Shown in pieces: positions 27,195-34,696 of a DNA stretch of 39,629 nucleotides. Made by a program: the position numbers and the translations under genes. Position 1 is the first letter of the stretch, and each line of letters starts with the position of its first letter. Source of the DNA: Pseudomonadota bacterium (GTDB lineage: Bacteria; Pseudomonadota; Gammaproteobacteria; Burkholderiales; Casimicrobiaceae); the NCBI GenBank assembly GCA_009786025.1, contig WQUA01000022.1, forward strand, positions 1 to 39,629, in the 5' to 3' direction. The notes beneath the pieces were generated by a model, which was not told the origin of the DNA, did not search any database, and was given only the letters and a program-made list of their open reading frames with translations.

Positions 27195-27863
27195 TCAGCC
27201 TCCTATCACTTCACATAACGCTCGCGCCGCTTCTTCTGGCGCTTTGCTGGCACAGATGGCCGATACTACCGCGATGCCATCGACGCCCGTTGACATCACT
27301 GCTCGCGCGTTGTTCACGTTGACGCTGCCGATAGCGACTGTCCTCAACGTCGATGTCGGCGGTTTCATCGCCGTCAGCAATGACCGCAGACCTTCGACAC
27401 CGAGCGCCGGCCCTGCTTCGGGTTTGGTCGCCGTCAATTGCACCGGCCCGACACCGATATAATCCACCACATCGGTTTCGATTTCTCGCCATTGTTGAGC
27501 GTTCGACACTGAAACGCCAACGATCATGGTCTCACCCAACAAACGCCGCACTTCTTTCGCCGGCAAATCCTGCTGGCCGACATGAACGCCATCGGCGCCC
27601 ACCGCCAGCGCAACATCCACGTGGTCGTTGATAATCAGCGGAACATGGTGCGACCGACACAGCGGTTGCAATGCGCATGCCGCATCCCAAAACGCCCGCT
27701 TGCGCCATTTCAACGCGCGCAACTGCACGATTGTCACGCCACCACGGATGGCTGCTTCCGTGACGCGTACCATGTCGGCCACGCCGCCGCCGCACATGTC
27801 GGGATCAAGCACCAGATACAGCGACAAATCGAATGCCGCGCGGGGAATTGCTGTATTCGTCAT
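27195..27863 (-). CDS. thiE: Thiamine-phosphate synthase
   Basis: Joins HMP-PP and thiazole phosphate to thiamine phosphate. The 222-residue TIM barrel has LYLVLDPDMCGG, GGVTIVQLRALKW, PLIINDHVDVALAVGADGVHVGQQDLP, and GVGPVQLTATKPEAGPALG followed by VAIGSVN and GVDGIAVVSAIC. All are ThiE signatures; 'VQLTATK' replaces the common 'vF.T.TK'. The ATG overlaps the thiM stop as ATGA, so the two are translationally coupled. Confidence 0.95.
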   Translation of the reverse strand: MTNTAIPRAAFDLSLYLVLDPDMCGGGVADMVRVTEAAIRGGVTIVQLRALKWRKRAFWDAACALQPLCRSHHVPLIINDHVDVALAVGADGVHVGQQDLPAKEVRRLLGETMIVGVSVSNAQQWREIETDVVDYIGVGPVQLTATKPEAGPALGVEGLRSLLTAMKPPTSTLRTVAIGSVNVNNARAVMSTGVDGIAVVSAICASKAPEEAARALCEVIGG

Positions 27864-28690
27864 TTCACTTTCCTTTCCATTCTCTTTTCGAGGGTGGCTT
27901 CGTCGAGTGTCGTCAACGCGTCAAGTAAATATACGGCGAAACTGCCCGTCCCTTCATTCCGATCAAGCGTTTTTTGCGCGGCTTCTTCACCGGCCACTGA
28001 AAAAACAGCACAGGCGCTCGCCGCCGCTTCCAATGTTTCGCTCTTGTTTGATGCCGTCGATACATAAGCCGCCACCAGCGCCGACAATGCGCAGCCGGTA
28101 CCGGTGACGCGTTGCAACAGCGGATGGCCGTTGTCGATGCGCAACGTGCGTTCTCCGTCGGTGATGTAATCCGACGCGCCAGTCACCACGACGATGGTTT
28201 TCGCATCAAGCGCCAGATGCTTCGCCGCTACCAACGCTTCGTCGCTGCCTTGTGTGCTGTCAGCGCCGCGGCCCTGTGACGCTTCACCGTTCAGCACCAG
28301 AATTTCCGAGGGGTTGCCGCGAATCACTGTCGGGCTTTCGCGGAGCAAATCACGACAAAGCTCTGTTCGCAGCGGAAGCAATCCTACCGCCACCGGGTCG
28401 AGCACCCAGGGTTTTCCTGCCCGTTGCGCTGAAGCGACTGCTTTCTTCATCGCTTCCGCCTGCGCTGTGTGTAAGGTTCCGACATTGATCGACAACGCCG
28501 ACGCCACCGCCGCCAAGGCTTCGGACTCCAACGGATCGGACAGCATCGCCGGTGACGCGCCCGCCGCCAGCAACACGTTCGCCGTCCAGTTCGTCACCAC
28601 ATCGTTGGTCATGCAAAACACGAGCGGCGTCGCCGTTTGCACACGTTGCCAATAACCGATCGCTGTTTGAGAAGAAAGAAGTTGCGCCAT
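27860..28690 (-). CDS. thiM: Hydroxyethylthiazole kinase
   Basis: Phosphorylates the thiazole moiety for salvage. The 276 residues show PLVFCMTNDVVTNWTANVLLAAGASPAM, KPWVLDPVAVG, VIRGNPSEIL and QRVTGTGCALSALVAAY, the family hallmarks with the catalytic Cys in GTGCALS. The longer in-frame start at 28720 lacks a ribosome site. The ATG at 28690 has GAGGG 4 bases upstream and fits the family start. It is the first gene of the thiM-thiE-thiD salvage operon behind a TPP riboswitch. Confidence 0.95.
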   Translation of the reverse strand: MAQLLSSQTAIGYWQRVQTATPLVFCMTNDVVTNWTANVLLAAGASPAMLSDPLESEALAAVASALSINVGTLHTAQAEAMKKAVASAQRAGKPWVLDPVAVGLLPLRTELCRDLLRESPTVIRGNPSEILVLNGEASQGRGADSTQGSDEALVAAKHLALDAKTIVVVTGASDYITDGERTLRIDNGHPLLQRVTGTGCALSALVAAYVSTASNKSETLEAAASACAVFSVAGEEAAQKTLDRNEGTGSFAVYLLDALTTLDEATLEKRMERKVK

Positions 28691-28694
28691 CAAA

Positions 28695-28728
28695 CCCTCT
28701 TGCAAAATAAACCGCATCAAAGAGGAGG
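28695..28728 (-). promoter_or_regulatory. thiM: Shine-Dalgarno-hiding hairpin of thiM (riboswitch expression platform)
   Basis: On the minus transcript CCTCTT (28725-28720) pairs perfectly with AAGAGG (28701-28696), which holds the thiM Shine-Dalgarno. The stretch CCTCCTC (28728-28722) is itself an anti-Shine-Dalgarno. It lies between the riboswitch and the start codon, so TPP binding probably turns off translation. The pairing is seen; the switching is inferred. Confidence 0.6.
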
Positions 28729-28748
28729 CACGCGGGAAACTGCGCTGT

Positions 28749-28840
28749 GACCTCCCTACGCCGGTATGAACCGGATCAGGTGATGCGGGTTTGTTCTCAG
28801 TCCGCCGAGCACATCAAAAACGCAGGCGGACACCCCGAGC
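28749..28840 (-). promoter_or_regulatory. TPP (thiamine pyrophosphate) riboswitch
   Basis: Read on the minus strand it shows the conserved THI-box parts in order: CGGGGTG, the P3 stem GTCCGCC...GGCGGAC, CTGAGA, then CCTGATCCGG and ACCGGCGTAGGGAGGT. These are the residues that hold the pyrimidine and the pyrophosphate. It directly precedes thiM, as expected for a thiamine salvage operon. Confidence 0.95.
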
Positions 28841-28848
28841 CACTGTTG

Positions 28849-28878
28849 TCCGAAGCCGCAAAGACTGCGGACTTCGGA
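28849..28878. other. Hairpin between vapC and the riboswitch
   Basis: TCCGAAG (28849-28855) and CTTCGGA (28872-28878), with inner CGCA/TGCG, form a strong stem-loop without a T-run. On the minus strand it lies downstream of vapC and upstream of the riboswitch, so it may mark the end of the vapBC transcript. Confidence 0.5.
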
Positions 28879-28918
28879 GATTCTGCGCAAGAAACGCGGA
28901 GGCGTCAAGAGCAATCAC

Positions 28919-29347
28919 TTATGCGGGGTCGCCGGGCGCTCCCAGAAGCGACACGCCCGCTGTATTCGCCGCCTCGCGCAAATCGGCATTGAGTGTTGCT
29001 AACGGCAGGTCAAGACGCTGCGCCAATTCGAGGTAAACCGCATCATAGAGCGTAAGGCGATAGCGTTCGGCGAGCCGGTGGGTCATTACCCAGGACTGCG
29101 TGATGGTTTCTGCATCAAGAGTAATCGGAAACACATGAAGAAGTTTGATCCGATCCTGGCGAGCCCCTGGAGTGATGCGCCCGCGCCGCTGCGCCATCAT
29201 CAAAGCGTTAAGCACTTCCAGCGGCCACAATGCCGGCGCGTGCGCGTCTTCCTGAGTCAGTCGAGCCAGTAAAGCATCCGCAGACGGCGTGGCCTCATCC
29301 TCGAAACACCAAGTCAACGCAATAGCGCTATCGACAACAAAAGTCAT
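28919..29347 (-). CDS. vapC: VapC-type PIN-domain ribonuclease toxin
   Basis: A 142-residue PIN-domain protein. Its four acidic residues for metal-dependent RNA cleavage are Asp6 (TFVVDSAIAL), Glu44 (WPLEVLNAL), Asp102 (LTLYDAVYLELA) and Asp122 (TLNADLREA). Such toxins cut tRNA or rRNA when free of their antitoxin. Length is normal and all active residues are kept. Its ATG overlaps the stop of the upstream antitoxin gene (ATGA), but that gene is frameshifted. Either the toxin is silent, the antitoxin is rescued, or another antitoxin covers it. Confidence 0.9.
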   Translation of the reverse strand: MTFVVDSAIALTWCFEDEATPSADALLARLTQEDAHAPALWPLEVLNALMMAQRRGRITPGARQDRIKLLHVFPITLDAETITQSWVMTHRLAERYRLTLYDAVYLELAQRLDLPLATLNADLREAANTAGVSLLGAPGDPA

Positions 29348-29585
29348 GGCCGCCCTTCGTTAACCCGTTCTTTAATGGACAAGCCGCCGAGTGTGACACC
29401 CTTGCGCGCCTCCAATAGCATTGGGCCGCCTGCCTGGCTTTGGCGCGATCAAACGCTGGCTTGATGGGGGCAAGATGCGCCACCGCCTTGCCGTGGCGGG
29501 TGATGAGAAATTCTTCGCCGAGGGCAACCTGATCGAGCAAACCGCTCAACTTGTTTTTGGCCTCAAATAACGCGATTTCACGTAT
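29344..29585 (-). pseudogene. vapB: Phd/VapB-type antitoxin gene, frameshifted and with ATA start
   Basis: The first frame reads xREIALFEAKNKLSGLLDQV then ALGEEFLITRHGKAVAHLAP and on to RAKARQAAQ, the typical Phd/YefM-type antitoxin. The toxin-binding tail LLEARKGVTLGG then LSIKERVNEGRP lies in another frame and ends exactly at the vapC start. The shift is around GCCCAATGC near 29420. The codon in start position, 4 bases after a perfect AGGAGG (29590-29595), is ATA (29583-29585), where relatives have ATG. So both initiation and frame look damaged. A sequencing error could explain the frameshift but hardly both. Confidence 0.75.
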
Positions 29586-29598
29586 AGCGCCTCCTATT

Positions 29599-29650
29599 TA
29601 TAGCTAGGCTGTGGCTAGATTTTAATATGAAATCTATCACTCACGTCAAT
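29599..29650 (-). promoter_or_regulatory. vapBC promoter and operator
   Basis: The minus strand has TTGACG, 16 bases, then TATTAA, a good sigma-70-like promoter. Downstream, before the Shine-Dalgarno, CTAG.C-N3-G.CTAG is an imperfect palindrome that could bind the antitoxin complex. The promoter sequence is seen; autoregulation is inferred from the family. Confidence 0.6.
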
Positions 29651-29717
29651 ACAAAACAGAAAATCATATTGGCAACCGCCTCAAATACCGCCAGTCTCGG
29701 CATCACCGAAGCCCCCG

Positions 29718-29723
29718 TATAAT
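29718..29723 (+). promoter_or_regulatory. cysS: -10 box of cysS
   Basis: TATAAT overlaps the in-frame ATG at 29722, which therefore cannot be the translation start. The next ATG is at 29758. No clear -35 is visible. Confidence 0.45.
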
Positions 29724-29757
29724 GCGATTTTTTCCGGCACGTGCGCTTCGTTCAAAT

Positions 29758-31152
29758 ATGGCTCCGCTCACCCTCTATGACAACTACACGCGCCTGTTGC
29801 GCCTGTTTGAACCGCTGCATTCTGACGGCGAGGTCGGGCTCTACACTTGCGGCCCGACCGTTTACGACTACCAGCATATCGGCAATTACCGAACGTTTTT
29901 GTTCGAGGACACGCTGAAGCGCGTGTTGCGCTGGAACGGTTATCGCGTGCGGCATGTGATGAATATCACCGATGTCGGCCATTTGACTTCGGACGCCGAC
30001 AGCGGCGAGGACAAAATGGAAAAAGGCGCGCGCCGCACCGGCAAAACGGCCTGGGAGATTGCGCAGCTTTACACCGACGCCTTTCTCGACGACCTGAACA
30101 AACTCGGCATCGAGATGCCGACGATTCTGTGCCGCGCCACTGATCACCTCCAAGAACAAATCGAATTCATCGCCGATCTGGAGAAGAAGGGCTTTACCTA
30201 CCGCACTTCCGACGGCATTTATTTCGACACCGGCAAACAGGAAAGCTATGGTTATCTAGCGCGTTTGAACCGCGAAGGCCTGGAAGCCGGCAAGCGCGTT
30301 GAGTTGGGCGAAAAGCGCAGCATCACCGATTTTGCGCTGTGGAAGTTTTCGCCGGCCGGCGAGCAACGACAGATGGAGTGGAACAGCCCGTGGGGCGTTG
30401 GCTTCCCTGGCTGGCACATCGAATGCTCAGCGATGGCGCAGCGTTACCTCGGCGATTATTTCGACATTCATTGCGGCGGCGAAGATCATCTTTCGATCCA
30501 CCACACCAACGAAATCGCGCAGACCGAAGCGCGCGTCGGCACCCGTCTTGCCAACTTCTGGATGCATGGCTATTTCTTGTTGCTCAACGATGCCAAGATG
30601 GCCAAATCCGCCGGTGAGTTTTTACGCATTCAATCGCTGATCGACCGCGGCTACGATCCGCTCGCTTATCGTTATCTGTGCCTCACCGCGCACTACCGCA
30701 AACAGTTAACATTTACCTGGGATGCACTCGATGCGGCGCAGACGGCGCTTGAGCGTCTGCGTCAGGGGTTTTATGCGCTGTCCGAATCTGCTGCACTTTC
30801 CGATGCCGTTCCTGATGCCGCGCTCATCGCGCGCTACGCCGCCGAACTGAACGACGACCTCAATCTGCCGCGTGCGCTGGCGATCGTCTGGGAAACTCTG
30901 CGCGGCGCGCTCGACCCCGCGATCAAACGAGCAACGCTGGCGCGCTTTGACGACGTGCTCGGTTTGCAACTGGCGAAATGGCGCCCGATAAACACCATTG
31001 TTCCTGACGATATTCGCGTACTTGCCGACGACCGCCTCGCTGCCCGCAAGGCGAAGAACTGGGCCGAGTCCGACCGCCTGCGCGATGCGTTGAAAATCGC
31101 CGGCTGGGACATTGAAGACGCGCCCGACGGTTATCGGCTGAAGCCGCGCTGA
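29758..31152 (+). CDS. cysS: Cysteinyl-tRNA synthetase, divergent type
   Basis: Charges tRNA-Cys. The 464 residues show the zinc and HIGH region TCGPTVYDYQHIGN, PWGVGFPGWHIECSAMA and DIHCGGEDHLSIHHTNEIAQ. The KMSKS-like loop reads AKMAKSAGEF. All catalytic parts are present. The stretch NITDVGHLTSDADSGEDKME and KGARRTGKTAWEIAQLY belongs to a CysRS type I associate with Chloroflexi, spirochaetes and candidate-phyla bacteria, not with the usual proteobacterial enzyme. Transfer is therefore suspected (inference). The start at 29758 is chosen because the earlier ATG overlaps the -10 box; no Shine-Dalgarno is visible. Confidence 0.93.
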   Translation: MAPLTLYDNYTRLLRLFEPLHSDGEVGLYTCGPTVYDYQHIGNYRTFLFEDTLKRVLRWNGYRVRHVMNITDVGHLTSDADSGEDKMEKGARRTGKTAWEIAQLYTDAFLDDLNKLGIEMPTILCRATDHLQEQIEFIADLEKKGFTYRTSDGIYFDTGKQESYGYLARLNREGLEAGKRVELGEKRSITDFALWKFSPAGEQRQMEWNSPWGVGFPGWHIECSAMAQRYLGDYFDIHCGGEDHLSIHHTNEIAQTEARVGTRLANFWMHGYFLLLNDAKMAKSAGEFLRIQSLIDRGYDPLAYRYLCLTAHYRKQLTFTWDALDAAQTALERLRQGFYALSESAALSDAVPDAALIARYAAELNDDLNLPRALAIVWETLRGALDPAIKRATLARFDDVLGLQLAKWRPINTIVPDDIRVLADDRLAARKAKNWAESDRLRDALKIAGWDIEDAPDGYRLKPR

Positions 31153-31213
31153 AGATGTTTTTGCCAGGATCGTGCTATCCTTACTGCTTATATTTCGCAT
31201 GAGGGTTTTCACC

Positions 31214-31615
31214 ATGAAGGTTCCTCCTGTTTCGATTTGTGTTCTGCCGCTGCTGTGCGTCGCCGTTGCGCTTTCTGGTTGCGACATCCTTTCTCAGCAA
31301 AAGCGCGAAGAGGAAAACGCGATCAAGAATACCGTCGATTGCCAATACTCGGGCGAGCGCCTGCTGGTGCGTTTCGATCGCGACGAAGTTCGGGTGTTGA
31401 TGCCCGATAGCAGCCGTATGTATCTTTACCGGATGCCTTCATCGCGCGGCGTCCTCTACACCAACGGCGAATTCGAATTGCTCGGCAAAGGCACCGACAT
31501 CACCTTCGGCCCGGTCGGCGACACCGGCAAACTGGAGTGCAAGCCCTACAGCGTTGATGACAAAGAACAACGCAAGGAAGACCGCAAAGGCTTGAGAGAG
31601 CAGCGGGCTATTTGA
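31214..31615 (+). CDS. MliC-like lipoprotein (possible lysozyme inhibitor)
   Basis: A 133-residue lipoprotein: hydrophobic signal ending in the lipobox LSGC, then CDILSQQKREEENA. The mature part, DCQYSGERLLVRFDRDEVRV, SSRGVLYTNGEFELLGKG and KLECKPY, resembles the MliC/PliC fold of C-type lysozyme inhibitors: a Cys pair at the ends and a Ser/Gly-Tyr-x-Asn-Gly centre. The similarity is by eye. The C-terminus is highly charged. GAGGG about 8 bases before the ATG at 31214 decides the start over earlier ATGs. Confidence 0.65.
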   Translation: MKVPPVSICVLPLLCVAVALSGCDILSQQKREEENAIKNTVDCQYSGERLLVRFDRDEVRVLMPDSSRMYLYRMPSSRGVLYTNGEFELLGKGTDITFGPVGDTGKLECKPYSVDDKEQRKEDRKGLREQRAI

Positions 31616-31666
31616 TAACCATCACTTGATCATCACCATCCCGATAACCACCCTCACGGAGTTTTT

Positions 31667-32281
31667 ATGACCACAACTGCTACCTTCCCGGCCACACTTT
31701 TAGATGCCCTTTTCCCCGTTGCTTCCTCCAGTGCTCTTGCCAACGCCCGCTCGCGCCCGTTGCACGCCATCGCGCTGACCGTTCTCGGCTCACTGGCGCT
31801 GGCAGTTTCCGCCAAGATACAGTTTCCCTTTGGGCCAGTGCCTTTCACCATGCAGACTTACGTCGTTCTGGTGCTGGGCGCTCTGCTCGGTAAACGGTTG
31901 GCTGGTGCGTCTGTGATGCTTTACCTGGCGCAAGGATTGGCGGGACTGCCTGTCTTCGCCGTCGGCGGCGGCCTTGCCTACCTGGCCAGCCCGACCCTCG
32001 GCTACCTCGTCGGCTTCCTGCCGGCGGCAATGCTCATCGGCCATTTCACCGAGCGCGGCTTCGGCCGGACGCCAATTAGCAGCCTGTTGCTGATGACTGC
32101 CGGTCACGCGGTACTCTTCGCGTTCGGTATGTTGTGGCTCGCGCTGGCGATTGGATTGGAACAGGCCTACTGGATCGGGCTGTATCCGTTCTGGGGTGTA
32201 TCGGTCGTCAAAACCGTGCTGGCGGCAGTAAGCGTTGCGTTGGCCTGGAAAGTATTGACGCCTTCCTCCCGCCGTTCCTGA
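31667..32281 (+). CDS. bioY: Biotin transporter BioY
   Basis: The substrate-binding S component of the biotin ECF transporter, inner membrane, about six helices. The 204 residues show AVSAKIQFPFGPVPFTMQTY, LVLGALLGKRLAGASVMLYLAQGLAGLPVFA and GGGLAYLASPTLGYLVGFLPAA, the BioY signatures. No EcfA or EcfT genes are adjacent, so it may act alone or share a module. A KTSC-domain gene follows 19 bases later and the two are probably cotranscribed. Confidence 0.94.
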   Translation: MTTTATFPATLLDALFPVASSSALANARSRPLHAIALTVLGSLALAVSAKIQFPFGPVPFTMQTYVVLVLGALLGKRLAGASVMLYLAQGLAGLPVFAVGGGLAYLASPTLGYLVGFLPAAMLIGHFTERGFGRTPISSLLLMTAGHAVLFAFGMLWLALAIGLEQAYWIGLYPFWGVSVVKTVLAAVSVALAWKVLTPSSRRS

Positions 32282-32300
32282 GCAAACCGCAAAACACTTT

Positions 32301-32513
32301 ATGGCCGACATGAAAAAGCTTTCCGGCGGTTCACTGCGAGCCGCCGGATACGATGAAAAAGAACGCCGGCTCACCGTCGAACTGGCTTCCGGCACCTTCG
32401 TCTTTGAACACGTCTCAGCAGATGTCTGGCGACGCTTCATCGGCGCCTCGTCGCCCTGGAGTTTCTTCCGCGACAACATCGAAGAAGAGTACGTTGGTAA
32501 ACGGGTCAGATAA
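32301..32513 (+). CDS. KTSC-domain protein
   Basis: A 70-residue cytosolic protein: 'GGSLRAAGYDEKERRLTVEL', ASGTFVFEHVSADVWRRFIGA and SPWSFFRDNIEEEYVGKRV. This is the pattern of the KTSC domain (strand pair ending in F/Y.Y..V and then the S.G.FF...I..Y tail). Known as a small fold found alone or fused to nucleases and lysyl-tRNA synthetases; its role is not known. It ends before the terminator at 32550. Confidence 0.82.
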   Translation: MADMKKLSGGSLRAAGYDEKERRLTVELASGTFVFEHVSADVWRRFIGASSPWSFFRDNIEEEYVGKRVR

Positions 32514-32549
32514 CAAGGATCAGCGGCAAAAACCCGGCGCCAGATTCTG

Positions 32550-32574
32550 AGGCGGTTTTGAACCCGCCTTTTTT
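32550..32574 (+). terminator. Terminator after the KTSC gene
   Basis: AGGCGG (32550-32555) and CCGCCT (32564-32569) with a loop between them, followed by a run of six T. It also lies just past the stop of the Sel1 gene on the opposite strand. Confidence 0.82.
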
Positions 32575-32589
32575 ATTGGACGGAGAAAC

Positions 32590-33849
32590 TTACTTCTCCA
32601 TCTCCTTGAGCGTGGCCTTGGCTCCTTCATGGCTCTGCTGCGCGGCCTTGCGAAACCACTGCGTGGCCTCAGTTTTGTTTTTGGGGACGCCCATGCCTTC
32701 GCTGTACATCAATCCGAGGAAGTATTGGGCTGGCGCGTACCCCTGCTCTGCCGCCTTGCGGTACCACTGCACGGCCTCGGCAACGTTGCGGGCGACGCCC
32801 TGGCCCGTGAAGTACATCGCGCCCAGATTGTTTTGGGCGTCCGCAAGCCCCTGCTCTGCCGCCTTGCGATACCACTTCACGGCTTCAGCATAGCTTTGGG
32901 TAACACCCCGGCCCTTGGCGTACATCACGCCAAGGTCGTTTTGTGCTCTTACATCACCCTGCTGCGCTGCCTCGAGATACCACTGTGCAGCCTCGGTATC
33001 GCTTTGGGCAACACCTCGGCCTTTGGCGTACATCACGCCGAGGTTGTACTGGGCTTTTGCATACCCCTGCTCTGCCGCCTTGCGATACCACTGCACGGCC
33101 TCGACATCGCTTTGGGTGACGCCTTGGCCCGCAGCGCACCTTATGCCGAGGTTGAATTGAGCTTCCGCAATTCCCTGCTGCGCCGCCTTGCGATACCACT
33201 TCGCGGCCTCGGCATCGCTTTGAGCAACGCCTCGGCCCGCGTCATACATCAATCCGAGGTTGAATTGGGCTAACGCAAATTCCTGCTGCGCCGCCTTGCG
33301 CCACCACTGCACGGCATCAGCGTCGCTTTGAGCTACGCCTTGCCCTTTCTTGTACATCAGTCCGAGGTTGGTTTGGGACTCCGCATATCCTTGCTCCGCC
33401 GCCTTGCGGTACCACTGCACGGCATCAGCGTCGCTTTGGGTTACGCCCCGGCCCTTTTCGTACATCCATCCGAGGCTATGCCGGGCATTCGCATATCTTT
33501 GCTTCGCCGCCTTGCGAAACCATTGCACGGCTTCGACATCACTTTGAGTAACGCCTTGGCCATCACGGTACATCACGCCGAGGTTGTACTGGGCTTGCGC
33601 ATTTCCTTGCTCCGCCGCCTTGCGAAACCACTGCGCTGCCTCGGCATAGCTTTGAGCAACACCTTGACCCGAGTAATACATCGCTGCGACATTGAATTGG
33701 GCGTCCGCATCCCCCCGCTGTGCAGTCCGTTTCGTGCTCTCGAAATCCTGCGCGTGAACCGTCAGCGCAAAGCAAAGAGCGAGCAGACCGAGGCGCCAGC
33801 GCAGGGCTTGAAACATGGCGTCCTTTCTTTCTGGCAACTGCCGGTTCAT
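32590..33849 (-). CDS. Exported Sel1-repeat protein 1 (10 repeats)
   Basis: A 419-residue protein with a signal peptide (n-region MNRQLPERKDAMFQALRWR, hydrophobic LGLLALCFALTV, cleavage after HA). Ten full 36-residue Sel1 repeats and one partial follow, each of the form QG.A.AQ.NLG.MY..G.GV.QS.AEAVQWYRKAAE. Sel1 arrays are TPR-like helical solenoids that bind proteins; some help envelope or host interactions. It starts at 33849 with AAGGAG 5 bases upstream. Met12 also has a fair site, but the first 11 residues are conserved in the two neighbouring paralogues. It is the last gene of the tandem array. Confidence 0.92.
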   Translation of the reverse strand: MNRQLPERKDAMFQALRWRLGLLALCFALTVHAQDFESTKRTAQRGDADAQFNVAAMYYSGQGVAQSYAEAAQWFRKAAEQGNAQAQYNLGVMYRDGQGVTQSDVEAVQWFRKAAKQRYANARHSLGWMYEKGRGVTQSDADAVQWYRKAAEQGYAESQTNLGLMYKKGQGVAQSDADAVQWWRKAAQQEFALAQFNLGLMYDAGRGVAQSDAEAAKWYRKAAQQGIAEAQFNLGIRCAAGQGVTQSDVEAVQWYRKAAEQGYAKAQYNLGVMYAKGRGVAQSDTEAAQWYLEAAQQGDVRAQNDLGVMYAKGRGVTQSYAEAVKWYRKAAEQGLADAQNNLGAMYFTGQGVARNVAEAVQWYRKAAEQGYAPAQYFLGLMYSEGMGVPKNKTEATQWFRKAAQQSHEGAKATLKEMEK

Positions 33850-33858
33850 GGGGGCTCC

Positions 33859-34686
33859 TTACTTTTCCAGAGCCTTGAGCACAGCCCTGGCTTCTTCACT
33901 CCCCTGCTGCGCTGCTTTGCGATACCACTTCATAGCCTCGGCATCGTTTTGGGCAACACCTTCGCCCTTGTAATACATCAATCCGAGGTTGAATTGGGCA
34001 GTCGCGTCACCTTGTTCCGCCGCCTTGCGATACCACTGCATCGCTTCGGCATGGCTTTGGGTCACACCCTGACCCTTGGCGTACCTTACGCCGAGGTTAT
34101 TTTGAGCAGCCGCAAACCCCTGCTGCGCCGCCTTACGATACCATCGCACAGCCTCGGCATAGTTTTGCTCGACACCTTGTCCCATATCATACACATCTCC
34201 GAGGATGGCCTGAGCTTCCGCATCCCCCTGCTCCGCCGCCTTGCGAAACCACTTCACGGCTTCAACATCGCTTCGCGCGACGCCCCGGCCCCTGAAGTAC
34301 ATCAATCCGAGGTTGAATTGGGCATAAACATGCCCCTGTTGCGCCGCCTTGCGATACCACTGCACAGCCTCAACAGGGCTTTTGACGACGCTGTGGCCTT
34401 TGTCGTGCATCACTCCGAGGTTGTATTGAGCATCTGCATCTCCCTGCTGCGCCGCTTTGAGATACCACCGCGCAGCCTCGGCATAGTTCTGAGCGGTACC
34501 GCGCCCATCGCGGTACATTTCTCCAAGATTGAACTGGGCTATCACATCTCCCTTCTCCGCCGCCCGCCTGGTACTCTCGAAATCCTGTGCGTGAACTGTC
34601 AGCGCAAGATAAAGGGCGAGCAGACCGAGGCGCCAGCGTATGGGCTGAAACATGGCAGTTTTCCTTGCTGAAAGCAACTCTTTCAA
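33859..34686 (-). CDS. Exported Sel1-repeat protein 2 (6 repeats)
   Basis: A 275-residue paralogue with the same signal peptide (KELLSARKTAMFQPIRW, then LGLLALYLALTVHA) and six full Sel1 repeats plus a short end piece. The start is a TTG at 34686 in the place where gene 1 has ATG; AAGGAG stands just upstream. The stop and Shine-Dalgarno overlap in the sequence AAGTAAGGAG, which is shared at the next junction, so the unit was copied whole. It is the shortest of the three, mainly by having fewer repeats. Confidence 0.9.
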   Translation of the reverse strand: MKELLSARKTAMFQPIRWRLGLLALYLALTVHAQDFESTRRAAEKGDVIAQFNLGEMYRDGRGTAQNYAEAARWYLKAAQQGDADAQYNLGVMHDKGHSVVKSPVEAVQWYRKAAQQGHVYAQFNLGLMYFRGRGVARSDVEAVKWFRKAAEQGDAEAQAILGDVYDMGQGVEQNYAEAVRWYRKAAQQGFAAAQNNLGVRYAKGQGVTQSHAEAMQWYRKAAEQGDATAQFNLGLMYYKGEGVAQNDAEAMKWYRKAAQQGSEEARAVLKALEK

Positions 34687-34696
34687 GGGTGACTCC

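Noticed and set aside
29722-29757. Earlier cysS start at 29722
   Set aside because: The ATG is part of the TATAAT box and has no ribosome site; family proteins start near 29758.
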